Assembly: GCF_002860255.1 (NCBI RefSeq)
Contig: NZ_PGVE01000037.1
Coordinates: forward strand, 62,001 to 126,000
Origin: Neobacillus cucumis
Lineage (GTDB): Bacteria; Bacillota; Bacilli; Bacillales; Cytobacillaceae
Reading direction: 5' to 3'
Length of the DNA stretch: 64,000 bases
Each line of letters opens with the position of its first letter. Positions within the stretch are counted from its first letter, which is position 1. The translations under genes were made by a program, and so were the position numbers. Under the pieces are notes generated by a model. The model saw only the letters and a program-made list of their open reading frames with translations, was not told the DNA's origin and did no database searches. Positions 1 through 8,696 of the stretch are shown piece after piece.

Positions 1-1210
1 AAAAAACAGCGGTGATAACCTTGGTGCTGGCCTTCCAGTCATCAAATTTGATCAATGGGAAAAGGACTACATTGACGTCCGCCTAATTTTGAAGGGGGGC
101 GGCTGTGAAAATAAAAACATCCAGTATAGCCTTCCTTGCGAGTTAGAAGGACTAGGCCGTGCGGGCCGTGACCTTGATGGGATTCGCAAATGTATCATGC
201 ATTCGGTATACCAGGCGCAGGGCCAAGGCTGCAGCGCTGGTTTTATCGGCGTTGGTATTGGAGGCGACCGTTCCTCAGGCTATGATTTAGCTAAAGAGCA
301 ATTATTCCGCTCTGTTGAAGATGTAAATCCAAACGAAGATCTTCGCAAGCTAGAAGAGTATGTAATGGAAAATGCAAATAAATTAGGTATTGGGACCATG
401 GGCTTCGGCGGTGAAGCAACCCTTCTTGGTTGTAAAATTGGGGTTATGAACCGTATTCCAGCGAGCTTTTACGTTTCCGTTGCCTACAATTGCTGGGCTT
501 TCCGACGCTTAGGTGTAAGTGTGGATGCGGAGACTGGCGAAATTAAAGAATGGGCTTACCAGGATGGGGAGTTTATTGATTTCGCTGTTACTGAGACTGA
601 AAAAGAAACGGCTGCTGCATCATCTGCGGATGTAATTACGTTAGAGGCACCGATTACGGAAGAAAAGATTCGTTCGTTGAAGGTTGGCGACGTTGTCCAG
701 ATTAATGGATTAATGTATACAGGCCGCGATGCGATTCATAAATATTTAAGTGATCATGATGCCCCGGTTGATTTAAATGGACAGATCATTTATCATTGCG
801 GTCCTGTCATGCTGAAGGATGAAAATGAAGAGTGGCATGTAAAGGCTGCTGGTCCAACTACAAGTATTCGTGAGGAGCCGTATCAAGGTGACATCATGAA
901 GAAGTTCGGAATCCGCGCAGTTATTGGTAAGGGTGGAATGGGTCCTAAGACGTTGGCAGCATTAAACGAGCATGGCGGTGTCTATTTGAATGCAATCGGC
1001 GGCGCGGCTCAATATTATGCGGATTGTATTAAAGGGGTAGAAGGCGTTGATTTAATGCAGTTTGGAATTCCAGAGGCAATGTGGCACCTTCGTGTTGAAG
1101 GTTTTACTGCTGTAGTAACGATGGATTCACACGGAAACAGCTTACATGCTGATGTGGATAAGTCATCATTGGAAAAGCTGGCTCAGTTTAAGGAACCGGT
1201 ATTTAAATAA
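1..1210 (+). CDS. fumA: Class I (iron-sulfur) fumarate hydratase, 5'-truncated by the window edge
   Basis: The reading frame is open from base 2 and runs about 402 residues to the stop; the internal TTG at 89 is not the start, since homologous sequence (KNSGDNLGAGLPVIKFDQW) precedes it. Class I fumarases interconvert fumarate and malate in the TCA cycle with an oxygen-sensitive 4Fe-4S cluster. Two of the three expected cluster cysteines are visible, in GGGCENKN and GEATLLGCKIG; the third must lie upstream of the window. The C-terminal beta domain (around AGPTTSIREEPYQGD and IGKGGMG) is fused in the same chain, as in E. coli FumA. A hairpin terminator follows directly. Many Bacillus species rely on the class II enzyme FumC, so the class I type is worth noting, but it is not rare in the group. 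Confidence 0.93.
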   Translation, partial: KNSGDNLGAGLPVIKFDQWEKDYIDVRLILKGGGCENKNIQYSLPCELEGLGRAGRDLDGIRKCIMHSVYQAQGQGCSAGFIGVGIGGDRSSGYDLAKEQLFRSVEDVNPNEDLRKLEEYVMENANKLGIGTMGFGGEATLLGCKIGVMNRIPASFYVSVAYNCWAFRRLGVSVDAETGEIKEWAYQDGEFIDFAVTETEKETAAASSADVITLEAPITEEKIRSLKVGDVVQINGLMYTGRDAIHKYLSDHDAPVDLNGQIIYHCGPVMLKDENEEWHVKAAGPTTSIREEPYQGDIMKKFGIRAVIGKGGMGPKTLAALNEHGGVYLNAIGGAAQYYADCIKGVEGVDLMQFGIPEAMWHLRVEGFTAVVTMDSHGNSLHADVDKSSLEKLAQFKEPVFK

Positions 1211-1220
1211 GTTGTTTGTT

Positions 1221-1254
1221 GGCTAGGCGTGAGTGGTGCGCCTAGCCTTTTTTT
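1221..1254 (+). terminator. Rho-independent terminator of the fumarase gene
   Basis: GGCTAGGC pairs with GCCTAGCC around an 11-nt loop and is followed by seven T residues, 10 nt after the fumarase stop codon. Confidence 0.9.
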
Positions 1255-1267
1255 GGGTTGTCGGGGG

Positions 1268-1380
1268 ATTTGTTAATATCTCTTGGAATTTGTTAATATC
1301 GTAGCAAATTTTGTTAATATCACGCCGGAATTTGTTAATATCCTAAAATTTTTGTTAATATCGCCCCGAAATTTGTTAAT
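1268..1380. repeat. Array of six ATTTGTTAATATC repeats with 20-21 bp period
   Basis: The core TGTTAATATC starts at 1271, 1291, 1312, 1333 and 1353, and a sixth copy ending in AAT-AAA starts at 1374. The spacing is 20, 21, 21, 20 and 21 bp. Most copies are preceded by AAATT or AATT. The 7-9 bp between copies differ in sequence, so only the core is conserved. The array lies between the fumarase terminator and the NERD gene. The period is close to two helical turns, which would place every copy on the same face of DNA. I do not recognise the element. Confidence 0.9.
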
Positions 1381-1477
1381 AAAGCATTAAAGCACTAAAG
1401 TCGATTAAAAAAGTGTTAGGAGGAATTCTATAAATGATGTCGAAATAGATAATAAATTAGCTAAAGGAGGGAAAAAT

Positions 1478-2443
1478 TTGTTCGATTTACCATTAATTAA
1501 GCCCATAACGTTACAACAGGCAGAAGCTGCTCAAAGAAGATTACCTAGTAATCATCCAAAGATGGCAGAAGTGGAGGTGAAAATCAGGATTTTAGCTTCG
1601 GGATATAAGGGAGAGAAAACCTTAAACTATTTTCTCGGATTACTCCCAGAAAAGAATCATCATATTTTTCAAGGTCTACGACTTCCTGCAAGAGATTCCT
1701 TCTTCCAAATGGATGCTCACCTTCTTTCTCCAAGATTAATCATCCTCTTAGAGTCAAAAAACTATTCCGGAATACTTACTTTAGAGAAGCATCAGTTAAC
1801 ACAAGAGATTAATAATATAAAAATGGTCTATGATAATCCAATTTCACAGGTGAATAGGCATAAAATCCTTTTACAATATTTTTTTCAAAAATATCAAATT
1901 CCCCCTATTCCTATTGAAACAGTAGTAGTTTTCACTAAATCCTCAGCAGAAGTCAAAGTTGCTCAAGGGTATCAGGAGGCAGAAAAAAAGATTTGTAAAG
2001 CCGGCGACCTTCTAAAAAAAATTGAAGAACTAGAGAAATACTATCCTAAAGATAGAGTAGATTCAAAAACGGTTGGAAAAATAAAAAGACTACTTTTGAG
2101 TAAACACACCCCATATAGAGCAGACTTTTTAGGATCACTCAGTATAAATAAAAGTGATATTTTACCAGGGGTTTGCTGTTCAAACTGTTTATACATGCCT
2201 ATGGAATACAAAAAAAACAAGTGGCTTTGCCCTGTTTGTCTAAAAATTTCTAAAGAAGGCAGCCTAAAAGCGATTAATGATTTCTTTCTACTTATTAACA
2301 CCTCGATTACAAATTCGGAACTCCGAGAATTTCTTCAACTTCCCACAAGAAGAGCCTCTTCCTATCAATTGGAATTACTAAATTTACCTTCAACTGGAAC
2401 GAAAAAAGGCCGCATCTACCACCTGCCTAATGATTTCCTATAA
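1478..2443 (+). CDS. NERD-domain protein with C-terminal zinc-ribbon-like segment
   Basis: This 321-residue protein carries a nuclease-related domain (NERD) at about residues 35-150, with GYKGEKTLNYF, the DAHLL segment and LLESKNYSG, which fit the family's predicted endonuclease-like core. At about residues 232-255 there are paired cysteines (CCSNC and CPVC) that look like a zinc ribbon, followed by a helical tail. NERD proteins are common in Bacillaceae and their function is mostly unknown; some relatives occur with DNA-processing domains. The TTG start is chosen because AAAGGAGGG lies 8-9 nt upstream. A four-codon ORF with its own AGGAGG (1434-1448) precedes it. No partner gene is evident: pdaA follows after 64 nt and has an unrelated role. 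Confidence 0.8.
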   Translation: MFDLPLIKPITLQQAEAAQRRLPSNHPKMAEVEVKIRILASGYKGEKTLNYFLGLLPEKNHHIFQGLRLPARDSFFQMDAHLLSPRLIILLESKNYSGILTLEKHQLTQEINNIKMVYDNPISQVNRHKILLQYFFQKYQIPPIPIETVVVFTKSSAEVKVAQGYQEAEKKICKAGDLLKKIEELEKYYPKDRVDSKTVGKIKRLLLSKHTPYRADFLGSLSINKSDILPGVCCSNCLYMPMEYKKNKWLCPVCLKISKEGSLKAINDFFLLINTSITNSELREFLQLPTRRASSYQLELLNLPSTGTKKGRIYHLPNDFL

Positions 2444-2507
2444 ATACTAATTATCCTTTTCCCTTCTAAAACAAACACTAAAAAAAATAAAACTAGGGGG
2501 AACATGG

Positions 2508-3275
2508 ATGAAACGCTTAATCACTTTCCTTGCCATCATGTGCTTACTTCTACCATCAAGTACATATGCTGCAGTATCCAATCAGCCGATCCACTGGGGT
2601 TTTAAGAGAGCTGAAAATGAGATTCCGCCGGAAGCTGGTGCCAGATATGACCAGATTCTTGCCAAATACGGAGCTTTTTACAAAGGAAATCCGAGTTCAA
2701 AAGTCGTGTATGTTACTTTTGACAGCGGCTATGAAAATGGCTACATGCCAAAAATACTCGAAGTCTTGAAAAAGGAAAAAGTACCAGCAACCTTTTTTGT
2801 AACGGGCCACTTTTTGAATTCTCAACCGGGATTGGCAAAACAAATGGTGAAAGAAGGACATATTATCGGCAACCATTCCTGGGGGCATCCTGATTTTACA
2901 GTAGTCAGTGATGCAAGAATCCGCGAAGAGCTGCAAAAAGTAAAAGTGAAAACAAAGGAAGTAACGGGACAAAAAGAAATGAAGTACCTTCGTCCACCGC
3001 GTGGGGTATTTAGTGAAAGAACCATGCAAATCGCAAGAGAAGAGGGATACACACATGTTTTTTGGTCTCTTGCGTTTGTTGACTGGAACGTTAATCAGCA
3101 AAAAGGCTGGCAATATTCTTATAATCATATTATGAAACAAATTCATCCAGGCTGTATTCTGCTGCTGCATTCCATTTCAAAGGACAATGCCGATGCATTA
3201 GAAAAAGCAATAAAGGATCTTAAAAAGAAAGGCTACAAATTTAAAAGCCTGGATGATTTTCCTAAACCAAAATAA
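2508..3275 (+). CDS. pdaA: Polysaccharide deacetylase, PdaA-type (muramic delta-lactam synthesis)
   Basis: A 255-residue secreted protein with an N-terminal signal peptide (residues 1-21, ending STYA-A). The NodB-type deacetylase motifs are present: TFDSGYENGY with D72, the metal-ligand pair H123 and H127 in HSWGHPDF, RPPRGVFS, and LLLHSISKDNADAL near the C-terminus. PdaA removes the N-acetyl group of muramic acid so that delta-lactam can form in spore cortex peptidoglycan, which is needed for germination. The FDSGYENGY form and the HWGFKRAENE stretch are typical of PdaA rather than of general chitin deacetylases. AGGGGGAAC provides the ribosome site. I could not identify a convincing forespore promoter. 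Confidence 0.9.
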   Translation: MKRLITFLAIMCLLLPSSTYAAVSNQPIHWGFKRAENEIPPEAGARYDQILAKYGAFYKGNPSSKVVYVTFDSGYENGYMPKILEVLKKEKVPATFFVTGHFLNSQPGLAKQMVKEGHIIGNHSWGHPDFTVVSDARIREELQKVKVKTKEVTGQKEMKYLRPPRGVFSERTMQIAREEGYTHVFWSLAFVDWNVNQQKGWQYSYNHIMKQIHPGCILLLHSISKDNADALEKAIKDLKKKGYKFKSLDDFPKPK

Positions 3276-3282
3276 TAAACTG

Positions 3283-3312
3283 AAAGCCGGATTCAACTGA
3301 ATTCGGCTTTTG
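3283..3312 (+). terminator. Terminator after pdaA
   Basis: AAAGCCGGATTC pairs with GAATTCGGCTTT around a 4-nt loop, ending in a short T run. It separates pdaA from the methyltransferase gene. Confidence 0.8.
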
Positions 3313-3366
3313 TAATGAATCATGCTATAATACATCTCAAGCTTTTGAAAAATTTGGAGTGAGAAA

Positions 3367-4755
3367 ATGAAAACCGATCAAGGGATTAAAATACAATTAA
3401 AACAAACATTCCCATTAACGATAAAAAGACTGGGGATCAATGGAGAAGGCGTGGGTTATTTTAAAAGGCAGGTTGTCTTTGTACCAGGAGCCCTTCCAGG
3501 AGAAGAAGTGGTGGTGGAAGCCACAAATATTAACCCTAAATATGCCGAAGCAAAAATTAAAAAAATACGGGTAAAATCACCTCATCGTGTCCAGCCGCCA
3601 TGTTCATTTTATGAACAGTGCGGCGGTTGTCAGCTTCAGCATTTGCAATACGGGCAGCAACTCAAAGAAAAGCGCGATATAATCATCCAATCTCTTGAAA
3701 GGCATACGAAGCTTAAAGTGGATCAATTGGATATCCGCGAAACGATAGGGATGGAAAATCCTTGGGGCTACCGGAATAAAAGCAGCTTCCAAGTCGCGCA
3801 GAAAAATGGCCGTGTGTTAGCAGGATTATATGGAATGAACTCACACCAGCTTATAGATATTGAACATTGTGCTGTTCAGCATTCACAGACGAATGAAGCT
3901 GTAACGACAGTCAAGGCGATCTTACAAGATTTACAAATCCCTATTTATAACGAAAAAACACGAAAAGGGATTGTAAGAACGATTGTCGCCCGTGTTGGAG
4001 TGGAAACAGGCGAGCTGCAGGTGGTATTGATTACAACCCAAAAGGACCTTCCGAAAAAGGAATCCATTATTGAAGAAATTCAAAAAAGGATGCCCAAGGT
4101 GAAGTCGATTGTTCAAAACATAAACGGCGAAAAAACATCGCTTATTTTTGGAACAGAAACGATTTCACTTGCGGGTGAAGAGTTCATTCAAGAAACGTTA
4201 GGGGATTTACAATTTGAGCTTTCCGCCAGAACGTTTTTTCAATTGAATCCGGTCCAAACAGTCAAGCTTTATGACGAGGTGAAAAAAGCAGCTAGCCTTA
4301 CTGGCAATGAAAAGGTAGTGGATGCCTATTGTGGTGTTGGAACCATTGGATTATGGCTCGCTGACCAGGCGGCAGAGGTTCGAGGAATGGACGTGATCCC
4401 TGAATCAATTGAGGATGCGAAGAAAAATGCAAATCGGCACGGATTTACTAATACCAAATATGTACCGGGGAAAGCAGAGGAAGTTTTGCCAAAATGGGTC
4501 AAAAAAGGCTGGAAACCTGATGTGATTGTAGTCGATCCACCGAGAACGGGACTAGACAATCAGCTTCTCCAAACTATATTGCAAGTAAAGCCAGAAAAAC
4601 TTATTTATGTTTCATGCAATCCGTCCACTTTAGCAAAGGACATTCAAACTTTAAGTTCGAAGTATAGAGTGAGCTATATTCAACCTGTTGATATGTTTCC
4701 GCATACGGCGCATGTCGAAGTCGTGGCGGATTTGGAATTGAAGATGCTTAATTAG
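3367..4755 (+). CDS. rlmCD: 23S rRNA (uracil-C5) methyltransferase, RumA/RlmCD family
   Basis: A 462-residue SAM-dependent enzyme. An N-terminal TRAM domain (about residues 10-70) is followed by the family's 4Fe-4S cysteines C79, C85, C88 and C168, the Rossmann methyltransferase core ([14 protein letters not shown]), a VVDPPRTG motif, and the catalytic cysteine C417 in [11 protein letters not shown]. In B. subtilis the homologue RlmCD (YefA) makes both m5U747 and m5U1939 of 23S rRNA; Gram-positive genomes can have more than one paralogue, so the exact target here is inferred. It is transcribed alone: a terminator precedes it and a promoter for the next gene follows. Confidence 0.9.
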   Translation: MKTDQGIKIQLKQTFPLTIKRLGINGEGVGYFKRQVVFVPGALPGEEVVVEATNINPKYAEAKIKKIRVKSPHRVQPPCSFYEQCGGCQLQHLQYGQQLKEKRDIIIQSLERHTKLKVDQLDIRETIGMENPWGYRNKSSFQVAQKNGRVLAGLYGMNSHQLIDIEHCAVQHSQTNEAVTTVKAILQDLQIPIYNEKTRKGIVRTIVARVGVETGELQVVLITTQKDLPKKESIIEEIQKRMPKVKSIVQNINGEKTSLIFGTETISLAGEEFIQETLGDLQFELSARTFFQLNPVQTVKLYDEVKKAASLTGNEKVVDAYCGVGTIGLWLADQAAEVRGMDVIPESIEDAKKNANRHGFTNTKYVPGKAEEVLPKWVKKGWKPDVIVVDPPRTGLDNQLLQTILQVKPEKLIYVSCNPSTLAKDIQTLSSKYRVSYIQPVDMFPHTAHVEVVADLELKMLN

Positions 4756-4784
4756 AAAATGCTCTTGCTAGTAAAAATAAACAT

Positions 4785-4892
4785 TTGACAGTCGGCCCTG
4801 ATTTCGTTAAAATTTACTTTTTCGATTTCGGGGTCTTTTTAAAATAAACATTTCCGATCAATTTGATAAAAAGTGACGAAGCATGGTATAAG
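4785..4892 (+). promoter_or_regulatory. Two candidate sigma-A promoters for the dus gene
   Basis: P1: TTGACA at 4785-4790, 17-bp spacer, TAAAAT at 4808-4813. P2: TTGATA at 4863-4868, 18-bp spacer, TATAAG at 4887-4892. P1 would give a leader of about 150 nt and P2 about 75 nt before the start codon. Confidence 0.6.
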
Positions 4893-4900
4893 TGTAAAGG

Positions 4901-4955
4901 AAGCAGGGACACCTTGCTTTTTAATTTTGGGATAAGGGGCTGGCTTGGTATCCCA
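4901..4955 (+). promoter_or_regulatory. Two consecutive hairpins in the dus leader
   Basis: AAGCAGG/CCTTGCTT (4901-4919, one bulge) is followed by T-rich sequence, resembling a weak intrinsic terminator. TGGGATA/TATCCCA (4928-4955) follows at once and ends 18 nt before the start codon. Neither matches a riboswitch class I recognise. Confidence 0.5.
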
Positions 4956-4973
4956 TAATGAGAGGATTTGAAT

Positions 4974-5993
4974 TTGAATATGATAGATAATTTTTGGCGT
5001 GATCTACCACGACCTTTTTTTATATTGGCACCAATGGAAGATGTTACGGATGTGGTTTTTCGCCATGTAGTAAGCGCGGCAGCAAGACCTGATGTGTTTT
5101 TTACAGAGTTTACAAACAGTGAGAGTTATTGTCATCCCCAGGGGATTCAGAGTGTGCGCGGGCGTTTGACTTTTACAGAGGATGAACAGCCAATGGTAGC
5201 TCATATTTGGGGGGATAAGCCTGAATACTTTAGGCAAATGAGTATTGGTATGGCGGAACTTGGGTTTCGGGGTATCGATATCAATATGGGCTGTCCTGTA
5301 CCTAATGTGGCACAGCATGGGAAGGGAAGCGGCCTTATCCTTCGTCCAGAAGTTTCAGCAGATTTAATACAAGCTGCAAAAGCAGGAGGATTGCCCGTAA
5401 GTGTAAAGACAAGACTTGGTTACACGGAGGTAGATGAATGGCGGGATTGGCTGACACACATTTTGAAACAAGACATTGCCAATCTGTCCATTCATCTGCG
5501 TACAAGGAAGGAAATGAGCAAAGTAGATGCACATTGGGAGCTGATCCCGGAGATTAAGAAACTTCGTGATCAGGTGGCACCAGATACACTTTTGACAATC
5601 AATGGAGATATTCCTGACCGTCAGACTGGCTTGAAGCTCGCCCATCAATATGGTGTTGATGGGGTTATGATTGGGCGTGGTATTTTCCATAATCCATTTG
5701 CTTTTGAAAAAGAACCGAAAGAACATAGCAGTAAGGAATTGCTTGAACTCTTAAGATTACATCTGGATCTCCATGATAAATACGAGTTGCGTTCGTTCAA
5801 GGCTCTTCATCGCTTTTTTAAGATATATGTCAAAGGGTTTCGAGGGGCAAGTGAATTAAGAAATCAACTCATGAACACAGAGTCAACAGATGAAGTGCGT
5901 GCATTGCTTGATCACTTTGGGTCAGAGAATCTTGATGGAATGGGGAACAGTAGAAGTGTCCCTATTGAAGGTAAAAGCGAAGTAGGACGTTAA
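4974..5993 (+). CDS. tRNA-dihydrouridine synthase family protein
   Basis: A FMN-dependent TIM-barrel enzyme of about 339 residues that reduces uridines in the tRNA D-loop. Visible family features are the N-terminal [20 protein letters not shown] with the catalytic cysteine, [21 protein letters not shown] in place of the usual VHGRT segment, and [15 protein letters not shown] near the phosphate site. It differs from the main DusB-type protein of Bacillus and matches a second, shorter subfamily seen in Firmicutes. An upstream in-frame TTG at 4968 lies too close to AGAGGA (4961-4966); TTG at 4974 has 7-8 nt spacing and ATG at 4980 is the alternative. It stands alone with its own promoters and a strong terminator. 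Confidence 0.88.
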   Translation: MNMIDNFWRDLPRPFFILAPMEDVTDVVFRHVVSAAARPDVFFTEFTNSESYCHPQGIQSVRGRLTFTEDEQPMVAHIWGDKPEYFRQMSIGMAELGFRGIDINMGCPVPNVAQHGKGSGLILRPEVSADLIQAAKAGGLPVSVKTRLGYTEVDEWRDWLTHILKQDIANLSIHLRTRKEMSKVDAHWELIPEIKKLRDQVAPDTLLTINGDIPDRQTGLKLAHQYGVDGVMIGRGIFHNPFAFEKEPKEHSSKELLELLRLHLDLHDKYELRSFKALHRFFKIYVKGFRGASELRNQLMNTESTDEVRALLDHFGSENLDGMGNSRSVPIEGKSEVGR

Positions 5994-6015
5994 ACTGTTA
6001 GTAAAGCTTTATTTG

Positions 6016-6064
6016 AAATCAGACCCCTGATAAACAAAGGATATGTCTATCAGGGGTCTGATTT
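6016..6064. terminator. Bidirectional terminator between dus and azlD
   Basis: AAATCAGACCCCTGATA and TATCAGGGGTCTGATTT form a perfect 17-bp stem with A and T runs on either side. It can serve the plus-strand dus gene and the minus-strand azlCD operon. Confidence 0.9.
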
Positions 6065-6082
6065 ATTTCTACTTATTGAAAT

Positions 6083-6409
6083 CTAAAACACAAAACGTAA
6101 TACCATTATAGAGATGATTCCAACTACAACAGTTCCTAATAAACTCCGTGTCACAATCGCAATAATAAAAGCAGGCAACGCAGCGATTAGTTCAAGGTTT
6201 TTTTGTAAAGGTTCCAATTTTCCGTTTGGCATTAGCAATTCTTGCCCCACTAAGGCCGCCATAACGGCAATGGGAACGTAGTTCAACCATCGCATGGCCC
6301 ATTCTGGCAGTTCAACACGACTTAAGATAGCAATTGGAAGCACTCTGGGAATGAAGGTTACAAGGGCTGAGCCTAAAATAATTAAAAAGATCGACCATCT
6401 TACTTCCAT
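6083..6409 (-). CDS. azlD: Branched-chain amino acid export protein, AzlD family
   Basis: A 108-residue integral membrane protein with about four hydrophobic segments, beginning MEVRWSIFLIILG and containing the family's TFIPRVLP motif. AzlD is the small subunit of the AzlCD exporter, which in B. subtilis confers 4-azaleucine resistance and is believed to export branched-chain amino acids. The start at 6409 overlaps the end of azlC by 10 nt, the usual translationally coupled arrangement. The frame is open further upstream to 6541, but that extension is cysteine-rich out-of-frame azlC sequence and not real. Confidence 0.88.
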   Translation of the reverse strand: MEVRWSIFLIILGSALVTFIPRVLPIAILSRVELPEWAMRWLNYVPIAVMAALVGQELLMPNGKLEPLQKNLELIAALPAFIIAIVTRSLLGTVVVGIISIMVLRFVF

Positions 6410-7119
6410 TTTTCCACCGCCATTCCAAGGCCAGAGGCAATGATTGTCGCCACAATAACCCCCACGCTTCCAGATGCAACTAAACTTACCCCTACAACAA
6501 TGGCAACAGCACTTAGTGCCACAAGAACATCTCTCATCCATTTTCTTCGGCTGACCATTTGCAGGACAAGAAGGCCAATAAACATTCCCGGCAATGCAAA
6601 ATCAAGACCGAATTTTTCCGGATTCGAAATCCATTCTCCGAAAAATGCTCCTGCAATATTGGCAATGAACCAATTTAAATAAGCAGTTATATTTAACCCA
6701 TACATCCATTTTTCGCTAAGCCACTTCTTACTTGCTGCTTCATTCATCGCTACACCAAAGGTTTCATCAGTAAGTAAGGAACCTATAAATATGTTTTTGA
6801 AAGGTGTAAGGTGACGGAAATAAGGCGATATAGCCGCGCTCATTAAAAGATGGCGGAGGTTAATAAAGAAAATAGTAAAGATAATCGCTAGAGTGGGACT
6901 ATTAGCCCCAATCATCGCGGCCGCGATAAATTGACCAGAACCTGCGTATAGAAGCAAGGATATCAGCCCAATTTCAACAATCGAAAGTCCTGCTGTTTTT
7001 TCCACCACACCTGCAGCAAATCCAATGCTTAAGTAACCAAGTACAGTGGGCAGACAATCCCGTACACCGGCAAAGAAGCTGCTTTCTTCCCGCATAAAGG
7101 TGTTTTCACTTATGTTCAT
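6400..7119 (-). CDS. azlC: Branched-chain amino acid export permease, AzlC family
   Basis: A 239-residue inner-membrane protein with the AzlC/YgaZ signature: GLSIVEIGLISLLLYAGSGQF, INLRHLLMSAAISPYF and LLTDETFGVA. It forms the large subunit of an amino-acid exporter with AzlD. The ATG at 7119 has GGGGGAAT just upstream. The gene is divergent from a MocR-type regulator with 113 bp between the start codons, which suggests control by that protein. In B. subtilis azlCD lies under the Lrp-like AzlB, which is absent here. Confidence 0.92.
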   Translation of the reverse strand: MNISENTFMREESSFFAGVRDCLPTVLGYLSIGFAAGVVEKTAGLSIVEIGLISLLLYAGSGQFIAAAMIGANSPTLAIIFTIFFINLRHLLMSAAISPYFRHLTPFKNIFIGSLLTDETFGVAMNEAASKKWLSEKWMYGLNITAYLNWFIANIAGAFFGEWISNPEKFGLDFALPGMFIGLLVLQMVSRRKWMRDVLVALSAVAIVVGVSLVASGSVGVIVATIIASGLGMAVEKWK

Positions 7120-7172
7120 TATATTCCCCCACTTATCAAAATAATTTATATTAAACTAACTTTATCATCCTC

Positions 7173-7211
7173 ATTGTATGGCTTCAATGATATAATTGTA
7201 TGCAATACAAT
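7173..7211. promoter_or_regulatory. Candidate MocR operator over the -10 element of the regulator gene
   Basis: A perfect inverted repeat ATTGTAT-GCA-ATACAAT occupies 7195-7211 and a third copy of ATTGTAT lies at 7173-7179, exactly 22 bp upstream of the first arm. TATAAT at 7191-7196 overlaps the repeat. MocR proteins (GabR, PdxR) usually bind direct repeats, sometimes with an inverted copy, so the layout fits. The assignment is inference. Confidence 0.55.
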
Positions 7212-7232
7212 TTTTCGAGAGGAGGATGTTAT

Positions 7233-8618
7233 ATGCCAGTCAATTCATTTGAAGATTATCCTATGTCGTGGAAGCCGGATAAAAAACAGCTTGTCCCTCC
7301 ATTGTATCGATCGGTTGCCAGTTTGCTGGAATATGATATACTCAATGGCTTTCTCGCACCCAATACGAAACTTCCTCCTCAAAGGGAATTAGCAGATTAT
7401 CTTGATATTAACCTCAGCACTGTCACAAGGGCATTTAAAATATGCGAAGTAAAAGGATTAATCTATGCCGTTACCGGAAGGGGAACCTTTGTAACTCCCA
7501 ATATAAAAAATGCTATTTTTATGGCGGACAGTGATGAGAATAAGAATTATATAGAGATGGGCATTATCAAGCCCCTTGACAGCATAAATTCATTCGTCGC
7601 ACAAGCGATTAAAAGCATTGCCGCCAAGGATTATCTGGAAAATTTATTAGATTACAGACACCCTCTGGGAATGCCTTATCACCGAATGGCAGCCAAAAAG
7701 TGGATGCAGCGTTTTAACATGGATGTACCCATTGAAAATATTGCGATCACTTCTGGAGGGCAAAATTCGTTTTCGCTGATTCTAATGGCCTTGTTTCATC
7801 CGGGAGATAAAATAGCAGTGGATATGTATACTTATCCTAATTTTATTGAACTGGCCAAAATACTGAATATCCAATTAATCCCTATTGAGGGGGATGAGTT
7901 AGGTATGAAACCGGAGAGATTAGATGCAGTCTGCAGAACAAATTCATTGCAGGGAATTTATTTGAGTCCCTCTTGCAATAATCCTACTGCTGTAACTATG
8001 AATATGAATCGAAGAAAGGAAATAGCAGAGGTCATCAATAAATACGGGCTTATTTTAATAGAGGATGACGTATACTCTTTCCTGGCACCAAATGGCTATT
8101 TCCCTATTTCACATTTTGTGCCGGAAAAGTTTGTTTATATCCTGAGTATTGCCAAATCACTCAGTTCTGGTATTCGAGTTGCATTTATTGCTTACGCCAA
8201 TCAGTTTGTTGAAAAAATTACGTATGGAATTTTCAATCTCAACGTAAAAACATCTGCCTTAAATGCAGAAATTATAACAGAATTAATTAATACGGGGGCT
8301 GCTGAACAAATCATTAAGAAAAAACGGGAAGTTTCACAAGAAAGGAATCGGGTTTATCAGAAATATTTTCAATTCGAACATCCGAGTGAAAATCCTATTA
8401 GTTTTTTTCGCTGGTTACCATTGCATAAAGAATGGCAGCTAAATCAGTTTGAGCATGTTGCTTTAACACGGGGGATACATGTTTATCATTCTCATCGTTT
8501 CTTGGTCAAAAAAGATGAAACTCCGCAATTTATTCGTATTTCACTAACATCTCCTAAGGATTCCGATGAATTGGAGAAAGGGCTTTGCATCTTAAAAAGA
8601 TTTTTGCTAGAGTCGTAA
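7233..8618 (+). CDS. MocR-type transcriptional regulator (GntR wHTH fused to aminotransferase-like domain)
   Basis: A 461-residue protein with a GntR winged helix-turn-helix at about residues 15-90 (LPPQRELADYLDINLSTVTRAF) joined to a fold-type I aminotransferase domain. The PLP lysine is expected in ILSIAKSLSSGIRVAF, and SPSCNNPTA and LIEDDVY match the cofactor site. Members such as GabR, PdxR and EhuR use PLP or its amino-acid adduct as signal. The frame opens at 7200, but ATG 7233 is chosen because GAGAGGAGG sits 7-9 nt upstream. Its divergent position suggests it controls azlCD and itself; the ligand could be a branched-chain amino-acid adduct, which is inference. Confidence 0.85.
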   Translation: MPVNSFEDYPMSWKPDKKQLVPPLYRSVASLLEYDILNGFLAPNTKLPPQRELADYLDINLSTVTRAFKICEVKGLIYAVTGRGTFVTPNIKNAIFMADSDENKNYIEMGIIKPLDSINSFVAQAIKSIAAKDYLENLLDYRHPLGMPYHRMAAKKWMQRFNMDVPIENIAITSGGQNSFSLILMALFHPGDKIAVDMYTYPNFIELAKILNIQLIPIEGDELGMKPERLDAVCRTNSLQGIYLSPSCNNPTAVTMNMNRRKEIAEVINKYGLILIEDDVYSFLAPNGYFPISHFVPEKFVYILSIAKSLSSGIRVAFIAYANQFVEKITYGIFNLNVKTSALNAEIITELINTGAAEQIIKKKREVSQERNRVYQKYFQFEHPSENPISFFRWLPLHKEWQLNQFEHVALTRGIHVYHSHRFLVKKDETPQFIRISLTSPKDSDELEKGLCILKRFLLES

Positions 8619-8696
8619 CTATCTAGTCAACCACATCTCGTGTGTTGCTACATATTAAAAGGAGTTCCAAAACATTTTGTACGAGGAGGTTTTAGT

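Noticed and set aside
1268..1380. Possible CRISPR array
   Set aside because: The repeats are only 10-13 bp and the spacers 7-9 bp, too short for any CRISPR type, and there are no cas genes.
2697..3170. 157-codon minus-strand ORF inside pdaA
   Set aside because: It is antisense to a well-supported gene, has no ribosome site and encodes an unrecognisable composition.
5364..5726. 120-codon minus-strand ORF inside the dus gene
   Set aside because: Antisense shadow of a conserved enzyme with no start signal.
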